This document shows, one piece after another, positions 22,422-30,549 of a DNA stretch of 64,000 nt (position 1 is its first letter; every line of letters begins with the position of its first letter). The notes beneath the pieces were generated by a model. It made no database searches. It worked only from the letters and a program-made list of their open reading frames with translations, and was not told the DNA's origin. This stretch comes from Castellaniella denitrificans (lineage in GTDB: Bacteria; Pseudomonadota; Gammaproteobacteria; Burkholderiales; Burkholderiaceae_B): NCBI RefSeq assembly GCF_027214045.1, contig NZ_JAPWHE010000010.1, positions 31,063-95,062 of the forward strand. Reading direction: 5' to 3'. A program made the translations under genes and the position numbers.

Positions 22422-23576
22422 ATGCAGGAATTTAGGCGACGTATTGAGAATCATATCGAACACGTCAAGAATGTCGGCGCGCATTGCACGACCGAAGAAA
22501 CTACCAAACAGGCATTAATTCTTCCACTGCTCGATATCTTGGGTTTCAGTCCCTACGATCCGACCAAGGTCAAGGCTGAGTACGGCGCAGACTTTCCGGG
22601 GGCCAAGGCAAGTGAGCGCGTCGACTATGCACTGTTCAGCAACGGCATTCCCGTACTGTTCATCGAGGCCAAGGCCTATGCGGCCAATCTGACGAATCAC
22701 TGCCCTCAGCTCTCACGCTACTACAACGCCACACCCGAGGTCGCCGTCGCTGCAATCACCAACGGCCGGGAGTGGCGGTTTTTCACAGACTTGGACAATC
22801 GCAACATCATGGACCGCGACCCGTTCCTGGTGGTCGATTTCACCGGTGAAACTGAAGACATTGCCGAGCAGCTTGAGCGCTTCCACTATGACCACCTGGA
22901 GCCTGACGCGCTACGCGCCCTGGCGGAAGAAAACGTCTACCTGCACGCTTTCAAGGATGCCATCACCTCTGCGCTGCGTGACTGCGACCTGGACTTTGTG
23001 AAATACGTCGCCACTCGCTCGGGTACACAACGAACCATGACCAGCAAGTTCTTGGAGAGCATTCAATCGATCGTCAAGCAGGCGGTAGCTCAATCCGTCA
23101 GTTCTATGGTGGCCACCAGCCTGTCGGCACCAGAGGTTATACCGGCCGCAGTCCCCGTGGAGGTTGTGGCGGATGAAGACGCTCCTGTCGTAGATCCAGA
23201 AAACGATCGCATCATTACTACTGCGGATGAACGCAATCTGTTCAAAATCTGCTGCGACATCCTGCCGGGAGAGTATCTCCAGGCCCGAGACACTGAGTCC
23301 TATTTCTCAATCGTGCATGGGGGAAAATCTAACCGCTGGCTGTTCCGGTTCTGGGGTGACAAAAAACATCCAGCCGTGCAGTTCATTGTGTCATTGACCG
23401 ATACTCACCGTTCAGAGATCGCGCGCGCGGGCTTGCAGATCGGCGCCAGCGACCAAGTCCTGCTCGACAAACCCGAGAACCTGTACCGCTTGGTCGGGAT
23501 AGTGGGCGATGCTCTGGCCTACTGCAAGGACGATGAGAATTTCCGAAGAAAGGGGCGCGGTGGAGATACTGAGTAG
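22422..23576 (+). CDS. Solitary HsdR N-terminal-type nuclease (type I restriction R-subunit N domain)
   Basis: The ATG at 22422 follows CGGAGAGG; a GTG at 22386 is an alternative. Residues 20-90 form the PD-(D/E)xK core of the HSDR_N family: an early Glu in TTEETTKQ, Asp68 in VDYALF and Glu82-x-Lys84 in FIEAK. The helicase and C-terminal parts of HsdR are absent, and no hsdM or hsdS gene is nearby. A second domain (about residues 265-380, with YFSIVHGGKSNRWLFRFWGD) is not recognised. Stand-alone proteins of this kind are often annotated as restriction enzymes; a defence role is plausible because it sits next to a prophage integration site. Confidence 0.7.
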   Translation: MQEFRRRIENHIEHVKNVGAHCTTEETTKQALILPLLDILGFSPYDPTKVKAEYGADFPGAKASERVDYALFSNGIPVLFIEAKAYAANLTNHCPQLSRYYNATPEVAVAAITNGREWRFFTDLDNRNIMDRDPFLVVDFTGETEDIAEQLERFHYDHLEPDALRALAEENVYLHAFKDAITSALRDCDLDFVKYVATRSGTQRTMTSKFLESIQSIVKQAVAQSVSSMVATSLSAPEVIPAAVPVEVVADEDAPVVDPENDRIITTADERNLFKICCDILPGEYLQARDTESYFSIVHGGKSNRWLFRFWGDKKHPAVQFIVSLTDTHRSEIARAGLQIGASDQVLLDKPENLYRLVGIVGDALAYCKDDENFRRKGRGGDTE

Positions 23577-23974
23577 CCGCGCCTTCTGGCGTGGCGGGCT
23601 TGGGAGTAGACAGTAACCCCGTCTATCGACCCCGCGCCGAGCCGCGTCCCGTTGGCATGCGGCTATGCACAGACTTGGCGCTTTTGATCCCTGAGTTGCC
23701 GCCCAGTCCAGGCCAACGCGGCTGTTTCGGCACGGCCTTGGGATTTGCGGGCTTCACCGCCTCTTGCATCCGATCTTTATCTTTCTTGTCCATTTCTTCC
23801 CTGCTGTCAGTGACCGGAACGAATTTGTTTCAGTCAGTTCATCAGCATAGACCACATCGCGTAATAAATCTTCGTTTACTTGCGAACGATCAACGCCTGC
23901 ACGACCGGAATCTGAGCACCAGCCGGGTCCGATCCGGAGTGCGGCTGTCGGAAATCTCGGCGCCCAATGCAAAA
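23577..23974. other. Intergenic stretch with only a small minus-strand ORF
   Basis: Apart from the 56-codon minus-strand frame at 23623-23793, no frame here has both a ribosome site and protein-like composition. A plus-strand frame covering 23591-24142 crosses the cold-shock gene antisense and its terminator, so it is not credible. Confidence 0.5.
23623..23793 (-). CDS. Possible small basic protein (56 aa)
   Basis: The minus strand reads MDKKDKDRMQEAVKPANPKA, followed by a Pro/Gly/Lys/Arg-rich remainder with WPGLGGNSG. A GGGAAG ribosome site lies just before the ATG. It is very basic and probably disordered; nucleic-acid contact is conceivable. No family was recognised, and it could be a chance ORF. 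Confidence 0.35.
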   Translation of the reverse strand: MDKKDKDRMQEAVKPANPKAVPKQPRWPGLGGNSGIKSAKSVHSRMPTGRGSARGR

Positions 23975-24005
23975 GGCCGAGCCCAATGTTTCAAGGAGCT
24001 CGGCC
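23975..24005 (-). terminator. Terminator of the cold-shock gene
   Basis: GGCCGAGC and GCTCGGCC (8-bp perfect stem, loop about 15) are followed on the minus strand by TTTTGC. It lies 46 bases after the csp stop. Confidence 0.75.
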
Positions 24006-24051
24006 TCATATGGCCACTCTATTTGCCCGCCGGTTCAGGCGAGCAGAGCGA

Positions 24052-24261
24052 TCAAACTATTTGGATGTTTGATGCTTGCGGGCCTTTTTGGCCCTGCGTT
24101 GCTACAAACGAAACTCGCTGGTTTTCTTCGAGGCTTTTATGACCAGAGCCTTGAATTTCGCTGTAATGCGCAAAGAGGTCCTTGCCGCCCGACTCGGGCA
24201 TGATAAAGCCGAAGCCCTTGTCGTTGTTGAACCACTTCACGATACCGATTTCTGTTTTCAA
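24052..24261 (-). CDS. cspA: Cold-shock protein, CspA family
   Basis: This is a single OB-fold cold-shock domain of 69 residues with both RNA-binding motifs: KGFGFI in [20 protein letters not shown], and DLFAHYSEI (RNP2-like). It ends with the standard [12 protein letters not shown]. It acts as an RNA chaperone that melts mRNA structure. No ATG fits; TTG at 24261 gives the canonical length and has AGGA eight bases upstream. A longer in-frame reading from 24306 adds residues not seen in the family and is rejected. The gene is followed by its own terminator. Confidence 0.88.
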   Translation of the reverse strand: MKTEIGIVKWFNNDKGFGFIMPESGGKDLFAHYSEIQGSGHKSLEENQRVSFVATQGQKGPQASNIQIV

Positions 24262-24510
24262 TGTAAATCCTAATTTTTTGGAAGGGAAAAATATCCCCAC
24301 GGCCACTATGGGGGCTGGAACACATTAAAGCCAGCACTGTTACCAAATAACGCCCTTCTGCCTCAACGGCGGCACGCGCGCCCACAGGAGGTGTAACTCT
24401 GACATCCGCTGCCATCGCGCAGCCGCCGGGACCCGGGTAGTCAGACTGCCGACCAGGCCGCACGCTGTCCCATTGATGCGCAGGGGCCTGACACCGACGC
24501 AAAGCCGCAA

Positions 24511-25377
24511 TCAGCCCTCTCGTCGCCCCCGCGCGGCGCGTTCTTTTTCCACCCGCTCCGTCACATCGCGCGCCATGGCGACCGAGCCGATCGCCGCGCC
24601 GGCATCGTCCCGGACCATCGCGAAGGTCATCTCCACATAGCACTTGCCGCCGTCCTTTCTCAAGCCCCGTGTCAGGGTCGGATGGCCCTGGAGCTTCATC
24701 CGGCCGCTGGCGAGTGCGGCATGATACCCGGCCCAGTGGGCGGCGCGCAGATGTTCCGGGATGATCAGGTCCAGACTGGCGCCCAGCGCCTCTTCCGGCG
24801 AAAAACCGAACAGCCGGCTCGCCGCCGGGTTCCAGCGCACGATCCTGCCGTCACGATCGGCATAGATCAGGGCGTCGGTCGTCTGCGCCACGATCCGTTC
24901 CGCCAGGTCCCCGGGCTCCTGCGCGGCATCGCGAATGTCGCTCAGGATGCGGCAGAACAGGGCCGCCGGCAGCGAAGTCCGTTCCGGCTCCGGCGCTTCG
25001 CCGGTCTGGTGCAGGATGTCCAGGCCCCGGGTCGATGCCAGCACACGGCGCAGGCCCTCGTTCTGGACGAAGCGCGCGCGCAGCGCCCGCTCGACCAGCC
25101 GGTGATGCGCATCGGATCCAAATTCAATCTGTGCCCCGCCCCAATAAGCGAACCGCTTGTCCGCCCCCTGGCCGCAGGCCTTGGCTTCCCAGGCCGACGA
25201 CACAAAGGCCCGCTCCCTGGCCGGGTGCCCCGGGGGAAACTTGATGCCCTGGATGAAGCCCTCCACGGAGGCCAGCGACACACCATCCAGCTCGAACGGC
25301 GACAGGCTGAAGTTGGACAGTGCGACGCCGCGCCATTCATCGGACGTGAACGCGACATTGATCGTCTTGCGGGTCAT
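24511..25377 (-). CDS. NADAR/YbiA-like domain fused to a PAS sensor domain
   Basis: Residues 15-150 align by eye with the NADAR (YbiA) fold: LSNFSLSPFELDGVSLASVE and FIQGIKF correspond to YbiA's SNF...P-x3-DG...EHYFQAQKF, and HRLVERALRARFVQNEGLRR with LHQTGE to YbiA's second half. NADAR proteins cleave ADP-ribose or riboflavin-precursor N-glycosidic bonds. The usual late YWGDG motif is missing; an AYWGG occurs earlier (77-81), so activity is uncertain. Residues 158-285 are a PAS domain (DALIYADRDGRIVRWNPAAS and ASLDLIIPEHLRAAHWAGYH). No output domain follows. GGAGA precedes the ATG. Confidence 0.65.
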   Translation of the reverse strand: MTRKTINVAFTSDEWRGVALSNFSLSPFELDGVSLASVEGFIQGIKFPPGHPARERAFVSSAWEAKACGQGADKRFAYWGGAQIEFGSDAHHRLVERALRARFVQNEGLRRVLASTRGLDILHQTGEAPEPERTSLPAALFCRILSDIRDAAQEPGDLAERIVAQTTDALIYADRDGRIVRWNPAASRLFGFSPEEALGASLDLIIPEHLRAAHWAGYHAALASGRMKLQGHPTLTRGLRKDGGKCYVEMTFAMVRDDAGAAIGSVAMARDVTERVEKERAARGRREG

Positions 25378-25480
25378 GCATCATCTCCATCGGTGAAAAG
25401 CGACTGTAGCGCATGCCACCGCATTCGCCTCACCGATCCCCGCGGCGGTCCGTCGCGCGCCCGGCCACGCGCGATCCCGG

Positions 25481-26152
25481 CTACTCCGCCCGTTCCAGCA
25501 CGATCACCCGGGCGGGCGGCAGGTTGGCCCAGACAATCGGGTCGTCGCGTACGGAAAACCCTTCCGACAGCCCGACGGCGGGCAGGCCTTTGAGGATATA
25601 GGTGAACTGTACCAATGTGCCGCCCGGCGCCAGCAGCAGCCGGCATTGATCAAGCACGGCGGATACGACGGCCGGATCCAGGGAACGCAGCGGCAGGCTG
25701 GAAACAATGGTGTCGACCGGCCGTTCTTGGGCGCTTTCATCGAGCACCTCCGACAGCCGGGCCGCATCGCCCTCCAGGATCGTCAATTCGGGAAAGCGCC
25801 GGCGCAGATGCCGCGCGAACGCCGGCGAGCGCTCCACCACGCGCAGGCGCTCCGCAGGGACGCCCCGTTCAAGCAGCGCCCGGGTCACCACGCCGGTGCC
25901 GGCCCCCAGTTCCACCACCAGGCCGTCGCTCCGGGGATCGACCGACGCCGCCATGGCGCGCGCCAGGCGCGCCGAGCTGGGCCAGACCGCCCCGACCACG
26001 GCGGGCGACTCCAGAAGCTCACGCAGAAAAAGTCCCGATGGCGCCGCCCGGATTCCATCGGCCAATCGGCGTGTGTCGGCCAGATACCGCAACCCCATGG
26101 ACCGCACCCCCTCGATCAGGGGCAACAGCGCGATTCCCGCGTTCTTCAACAT
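25481..26152 (-). CDS. SAM-dependent methyltransferase, phospholipid N-methyltransferase-like
   Basis: This is a class I Rossmann methyltransferase of 223 residues. Motif I is VVELGAGTGVVTRALLERG, post-I acid is the Glu in VVERSP, and motif IV-like SSLPLRS and motif VI LLLAPGGTLVQFTY follow. Residues 38-70 (FLRELLESPAVVGAVWPSSA) match the N-terminus of PmtA-like enzymes that methylate phosphatidylethanolamine to phosphatidylcholine. rRNA adenine methylases share parts of this pattern, so the lipid substrate is probable rather than proven. AAGGGGA lies before the ATG. Confidence 0.7.
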   Translation of the reverse strand: MLKNAGIALLPLIEGVRSMGLRYLADTRRLADGIRAAPSGLFLRELLESPAVVGAVWPSSARLARAMAASVDPRSDGLVVELGAGTGVVTRALLERGVPAERLRVVERSPAFARHLRRRFPELTILEGDAARLSEVLDESAQERPVDTIVSSLPLRSLDPAVVSAVLDQCRLLLAPGGTLVQFTYILKGLPAVGLSEGFSVRDDPIVWANLPPARVIVLERAE

Positions 26153-26185
26153 GGAATCCCCTTTCCGTCCTCAATGGAAAAGACT

Positions 26186-27172
26186 CTAATTCGCCGCCAT
26201 CCGGCTGTCCAGGACTCGCCGCAAGCGCACCGCGTCGCCGAAGCGCGAGCCGCTCATACCCTGTGCGTTGAGCAGCACCATGGCCAGGTTGCGACCGCCG
26301 AGCCGGACCATCATCACCAGGCAGTCGCCGGCCTCGCGGGTGGTGCCGGTCTTGGACGCCAGAATGTCCCAGCGGGGCCGGCCCACCAGCATGTTGGTAT
26401 TGTGGAATGTCCGCCCGTCGACGCTGTACCGGGCATCCGTGGTGAACTCGCCGATCAATGGCTGGCGGGATGCCGCATGCACGAGCCTGGCCAGATCCCT
26501 GGCCGAGGACACATTCTCATTGGACAGGCCGATGGGTTCGACGAATCGGGAATCATTCATGCCCAGCACGGTCGCCCGGGCGTTCATCGCCTCGACGAAG
26601 GCCGTCATGCCGCCCGGATAGGTCCGCCCCAGCGCATGCGCCGCGCTGTTTTCGGACGAGGCCAGCGCCAGGTGCAGCAGATCGACGCGGCTCAGGCGCG
26701 CGCCGGCGGCCAGGCGCGAGGGCAGTTCACTGGGCACGCCGACGTCGCTGGCATCGATGGTGATCATCTCGTCCATGGGCAGGCGTGCATCGACCACCAC
26801 CAGTGCCGTCATCAGCTTGACGATGGAGGCGATCGGCCTCACGACATCCGCGTCGCGCGCGAACAGGACCTCGGCCCTGTCCATGTCCTCCACGAAGATC
26901 GTGGTCGACCTGAGCTTTCCGATTTCACCGGCCGGATCGCGCGTGATCAAGGGCGCCTTGACGGCGGCATCCGGGTCCAGCGCTTCGCGCGGCGCGCCCC
27001 AGCGCATCGCGGCGACACGCCGACCATAGCCGTGCTGACAGATCGGCAGGGCGGGCTGGGCATTGCAGGGGTGGAAATTGGCGGCCTGGGCCAGCGCCGG
27101 AGACGGTCGGCCTGCACCCGCGACCATGGCAAGGATCGCCGTCATGAGGAAGATCGCCCGCTGTCCAGCCAT
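26186..27172 (-). CDS. pbpG: D-alanyl-D-alanine endopeptidase (PBP7-type)
   Basis: This is a periplasmic low-molecular-mass penicillin-binding protein of 328 residues that cuts peptidoglycan crosslinks. It has an N-terminal signal peptide (AIFLMTAILAMVAGA and an Ala-x-Ala cleavage region). The catalytic SxxK is S116-IVK in RPIASIVKLMTALV, SEN lies at 173-175 (ASSENSA) and KTG at 274-276 (SKTGTT). All three active-site motifs are intact. The start at 27172 gives a proper signal peptide; 15 extra residues from an upstream frame are not needed. It stands alone on the minus strand. Confidence 0.85.
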   Translation of the reverse strand: MAGQRAIFLMTAILAMVAGAGRPSPALAQAANFHPCNAQPALPICQHGYGRRVAAMRWGAPREALDPDAAVKAPLITRDPAGEIGKLRSTTIFVEDMDRAEVLFARDADVVRPIASIVKLMTALVVVDARLPMDEMITIDASDVGVPSELPSRLAAGARLSRVDLLHLALASSENSAAHALGRTYPGGMTAFVEAMNARATVLGMNDSRFVEPIGLSNENVSSARDLARLVHAASRQPLIGEFTTDARYSVDGRTFHNTNMLVGRPRWDILASKTGTTREAGDCLVMMVRLGGRNLAMVLLNAQGMSGSRFGDAVRLRRVLDSRMAAN

Positions 27173-27356
27173 GCCGCCCCCAATCCGCCGGCGCGGCGCA
27201 AAGCCGCGCGGCGACAAGACATCAGTTTTGGGACTATCTTACTCCCGCCGGCGCGACGCGCCGAGACGGGAATCACCGCATGCCCTGCCACAGCCGATGC
27301 AATGCATGCTGCATGCTTACCGAGGGCGCGGGGAGGCGGCCGGCATCCTAAATGAC

Positions 27357-27388
27357 AAGGGCCCGCAGAGAAAACTCTGCAGGCCCTT
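27357..27388 (-). terminator. Hairpin after tRNA-Pro
   Basis: AAGGGCC-TGCAGAG pairs with CTCTGC-GGGCCCTT around a TTTT loop, just downstream of the tRNA on the minus strand. No long T run follows, so termination strength is uncertain. Confidence 0.6.
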
Positions 27389-27396
27389 GATAATGC

Positions 27397-27475
<79 letters not shown>

Positions 27476-27501
27476 AGAACGTGATTCTAGCATAGAAATT
27501 T

Positions 27502-29358
27502 TTACACCGCTTGCGGCGCGGGTTGCGGATGGGGCCGTCTGCGCTCGACGTACAGGCAGGGACCGGCGTGTTTTTTTGCCTGGGCCTTGGCCTCGCTGGC
27601 CGCCTGGGCGATCTGGTGGCGCGACTGGTAGGCGCCAGGCTCGACCGGCACGGCGCCCAGCGACAGCGTGGGCAGTCCGTAATGGCGGCGATGGCCGAGA
27701 CGATCTTCGGCCTCGTAGCCGCCGTCCACCGTCTGTCCGGTCTCTTCCAGCAGACGCATCATCCCCAGGGAAAAATCGCCCAGCATGGCTTCGCACCGTG
27801 CCCGCCAGTCCGGGCTGCGGAACAGCAGGATGAAGTCGTCGCCGCCGATATGGCCCAGGAAGTCCCGGCCGGCATCGGTATGCGCCGACAGGATCCGGCC
27901 CAATAGCTGGATCACGTCATCGCCGCAGCGGTAGCCGAATACGTCGTTGAAGGGCTTGAAGTGGTCCAGGTCGGCATGGCACACCACGAAAGGCTGCCCA
28001 TCGGCCAGGAAACGCTGGACCCGCCTGTCGATGGGGACGTTGCCCGGCAGTTGCGTCAAGGGGTTGGCGTGCTGCGCGGCACGCAGCTGCAGCCGGTTGA
28101 GTGCCTGCAGGAGATCCTGGCTGGCGCCGATGCCCAGGTAGCGTCCCCGCCCCGTGATGATGAAATCGCTGGCCAACTGATGGCCCTCGGCCTCGGCCAG
28201 CCAGCGGCTGAGCGTCATCAGCGGCGTGTGCATGTCCACGATCAGCGGCGAGGCGTCCATGAACAGACGGCAGGGTTTGGGGCCATACAGTTCGCGCTGA
28301 TACGGCAGCGAGAAACGCTCGATCAGACTGGCCCGGGTCAGCACGCCGACCGGCACCTCCCCGTCCACCACGGGAATGGTGTGCAGTTCGGAATGGCGCC
28401 GGAACAGGTCGAACACCGCCTCGTTGGGCATGTTGGACGATACGCACGGCACGCGGCGCAACAGTTGCAGCGCCCTGCCCTCGACCCCGTCGTGTGCCGG
28501 GTCGAATTCCAGGCCGCCTCGCGAATCGGCAAGCCGGCGTTCCGCCAGGCTGGCGGTCAGATCGGACCAGCGCGTCCGGGAAGGCTCGGCCGCGGGCCGT
28601 TCGATATAGTAGCCTTGGGCGCAGGCCACCCCCAAGTCGGCGACGCAGGCCAGTTCGTCCAGCGTCTCGACGCCTTCGGCGACGACGACGGCGCCGGCCA
28701 CGGTGGCGATGTCGCAGACCGAACGCAAGACCTGCTGGCGCAGCAGATCGTCCTGGATGCCGGCCGTGAAGACCTTGTCGGTCTTGATGAACTCGGGCCG
28801 CAGATCCAGCCAGCGCCCCAGGTTGGACAATCCCGATCCCAGGTCGTCGATGGCGAACTGGACGCCTCTGACCCGCAACCGGGTGACGGCCGGAGGCAGG
28901 TCCGCCCAGCATTCGCCCTGGTCCTGCTCGGTGATTTCGATCACCAGTCGACCGGGATCCAGGCCGGACTCGGCCAGCAACACAGCCAGATCCAGCGCCC
29001 CGTCGGCCGCGTGCAGCAAGGCCATGGGGCTGACGTTCAGGAACAACCGGCCCGGCAGGTTCAGCGCCGCGAAGCGGCGCACCACCTCGCGGCAGGCGCG
29101 GTGTTCGACCTGGATGCCCAGGTGGCGCGCACGCGCCGCCTCGAACAGGCGGTCCGGCGCCCGGAGCGGACTGCCCTGCGGGCCCCGGATGAGTCCTTCG
29201 TACCCCAGCAGCGTCCCTTCCCGCATCCACAGGATGGGCTGGAAGACGGCGCTCAGATCCCCATGAAGCAGCAGGGTGGCCACAACGTCCGCTCCCCCGG
29301 GGCGGTCATGATCGATCATCGGCGGCTCGCACAACTCGGGATCCAGGGCAAGAGACAT
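27502..29358 (-). CDS. c-di-GMP protein with EAL, CBS and GGDEF domains
   Basis: The order is EAL (about 20-265), a CBS pair (about 300-435) and GGDEF (about 445-600). The EAL part keeps phosphodiesterase residues: EGLIRG, NVSP, EITEQ, the acidic IDDLGSG loop, IKTDK and VVAEGVET. The CBS pair could bind adenine nucleotides and gate activity. The GGDEF part has the signature GGDDF and upstream DLDHFKPFND. Both activities look possible; net phosphodiesterase activity is common for this layout. No membrane segment is seen. An upstream GTG at 29367 is an alternative start. Confidence 0.85.
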   Translation of the reverse strand: MSLALDPELCEPPMIDHDRPGGADVVATLLLHGDLSAVFQPILWMREGTLLGYEGLIRGPQGSPLRAPDRLFEAARARHLGIQVEHRACREVVRRFAALNLPGRLFLNVSPMALLHAADGALDLAVLLAESGLDPGRLVIEITEQDQGECWADLPPAVTRLRVRGVQFAIDDLGSGLSNLGRWLDLRPEFIKTDKVFTAGIQDDLLRQQVLRSVCDIATVAGAVVVAEGVETLDELACVADLGVACAQGYYIERPAAEPSRTRWSDLTASLAERRLADSRGGLEFDPAHDGVEGRALQLLRRVPCVSSNMPNEAVFDLFRRHSELHTIPVVDGEVPVGVLTRASLIERFSLPYQRELYGPKPCRLFMDASPLIVDMHTPLMTLSRWLAEAEGHQLASDFIITGRGRYLGIGASQDLLQALNRLQLRAAQHANPLTQLPGNVPIDRRVQRFLADGQPFVVCHADLDHFKPFNDVFGYRCGDDVIQLLGRILSAHTDAGRDFLGHIGGDDFILLFRSPDWRARCEAMLGDFSLGMMRLLEETGQTVDGGYEAEDRLGHRRHYGLPTLSLGAVPVEPGAYQSRHQIAQAASEAKAQAKKHAGPCLYVERRRPHPQPAPQAV

Positions 29359-29511
29359 GAAAGGCACAGCGGGTCAAATTGCAATACCGCGTACCTTAAA
29401 TGAAATTCATGACAGGAGGATGACCCCGCCGATGGCCATGCTGCGAAAGATCAAACACTTCGGTCCACGGGATCCGATCTCCTGCGGCGCACAAGCCCTG
29501 CGTGCAAAAGA

Positions 29512-30069
29512 CTACAGCAGGCCCAGTTGCAGTCGCGCGGGCTCGCTGATCATTTCGCGGCTCCAGGGGGGATCCCAGACCAGGTCGACCGCGGCTTCGT
29601 CCACGCCTTCGATGTTGAGCAGCTTGTTGCGGGCCTCGTCGGCGATCATGGTGCCCATGCCGCAGCCGGCCGCCGTCAGGGTCATCTTGATCTCGATGCG
29701 GAAACGGTCCTGGACGCTGGCGGGCACGACTTTGCATTCGTACACCAGCCCCAGATTCACGATGTCCACGGGGATTTCCGGGTCATAGCAGGTGGACAGC
29801 ATGGCCCAGGCGGCTTCTTCCACGGACTCGGCCGTGGCGGGGCCCTGGTGGACATGCTTGACCTCCTCGACCGGCTCGAAGCCCAGGGCATCGCCGTCCT
29901 TGCCCTCGATGCGGTAAAGGTTCCCCTCGACCATGACGGTGTAGGTGCCACCCAGCTGCTGGGTGATGACGGCCTCGCAGCCGGCCTCGATGGTGACGGG
30001 CGAGCCGTAGGGGACGGTGACCGCCGGGCAGTCCCGGTTGACGATCACTTCCTGACGATTGAAGCTCAT
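29512..30069 (-). CDS. sufT: Fe-S assembly protein SufT (MIP18/DUF59 family)
   Basis: The C-terminal half (DPEIPVDIVNLGLVYECKVV, then MTLTAAGCGMGTMIADEARN) is the MIP18/PaaD domain used in Fe-S protein maturation, with its conserved Cys in AAGCGMG. The N-terminal 80 residues are the SufT-specific extension (VTVPYGSPVTIEAGCEAVIT). It ends the suf operon, 23 bases after sufU. SufT helps maturation of Fe-S enzymes under high demand. Confidence 0.85.
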   Translation of the reverse strand: MSFNRQEVIVNRDCPAVTVPYGSPVTIEAGCEAVITQQLGGTYTVMVEGNLYRIEGKDGDALGFEPVEEVKHVHQGPATAESVEEAAWAMLSTCYDPEIPVDIVNLGLVYECKVVPASVQDRFRIEIKMTLTAAGCGMGTMIADEARNKLLNIEGVDEAAVDLVWDPPWSREMISEPARLQLGLL

Positions 30070-30092
30070 GAGGTTACCTTTGGTTCATCGCG

Positions 30093-30545
30093 TTATTCAG
30101 TGACAGCCGTATCGCCCGCCCGGGTGATGGCGTTGTGCAGGGTATGCCAGGCCAGAGTGGCGCATTTCACCCGCGACGGGAATTCGCGCACCCCGGACAG
30201 GACTTCGAGTTTGCCCAGGTCGCAGTCCGGGTGGGCCTCGGTCAGCATGGCATGGATGTCGCGGAACAGCGCCTCGACCTGTTCGACCGGCTGACCGCGC
30301 ACGGCCTCGGTCATCAGGGAAGCGGACGCCGTGGAAATGGCGCAGCCGTGACCGATGAAGCTGACGTCCTGGACGATGCCGTCGCTGACCTTGGCGTAGA
30401 CCGTCAACTGGTCGCCGCACAGCGGATTGTGCCCGTCGGCGCGGTGCGACGCATCGTCCATCGCATGGAAGTTGCGCGGCTTGCGGTTGTGATCGAAGAT
30501 GACTTCCTGGTACAGGTCGCGCAGGCCGTCGTCGTTATCCCTCAT
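30093..30545 (-). CDS. sufU: Fe-S cluster scaffold/sulfur relay protein SufU
   Basis: This is an IscU-fold protein of about 150 residues. The three Cys ligands and the Asp are present: NPLCGDQ, GCAIS and KCATLAW. The insertion between the second and third ligands (about residues 70-125) marks SufU rather than IscU. SufU accepts sulfur from SufS and replaces SufE in such operons. The ATG at 30545 lies just beyond the sufS stop. A start at 30560 would overlap sufS by 11 bases. Confidence 0.88.
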   Translation of the reverse strand: MRDNDDGLRDLYQEVIFDHNRKPRNFHAMDDASHRADGHNPLCGDQLTVYAKVSDGIVQDVSFIGHGCAISTASASLMTEAVRGQPVEQVEALFRDIHAMLTEAHPDCDLGKLEVLSGVREFPSRVKCATLAWHTLHNAITRAGDTAVTE

Positions 30546-30549
30546 CGGT

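Noticed and set aside
23591..24142. A 183-codon plus-strand frame
   Set aside because: It crosses the csp terminator and runs antisense into the csp gene, lacks a ribosome site and has no protein-like pattern.
24262..24306. A longer cold-shock protein starting at 24306
   Set aside because: The 15 added residues are not found in CspA proteins, and the TTG at 24261 has a proper ribosome site.
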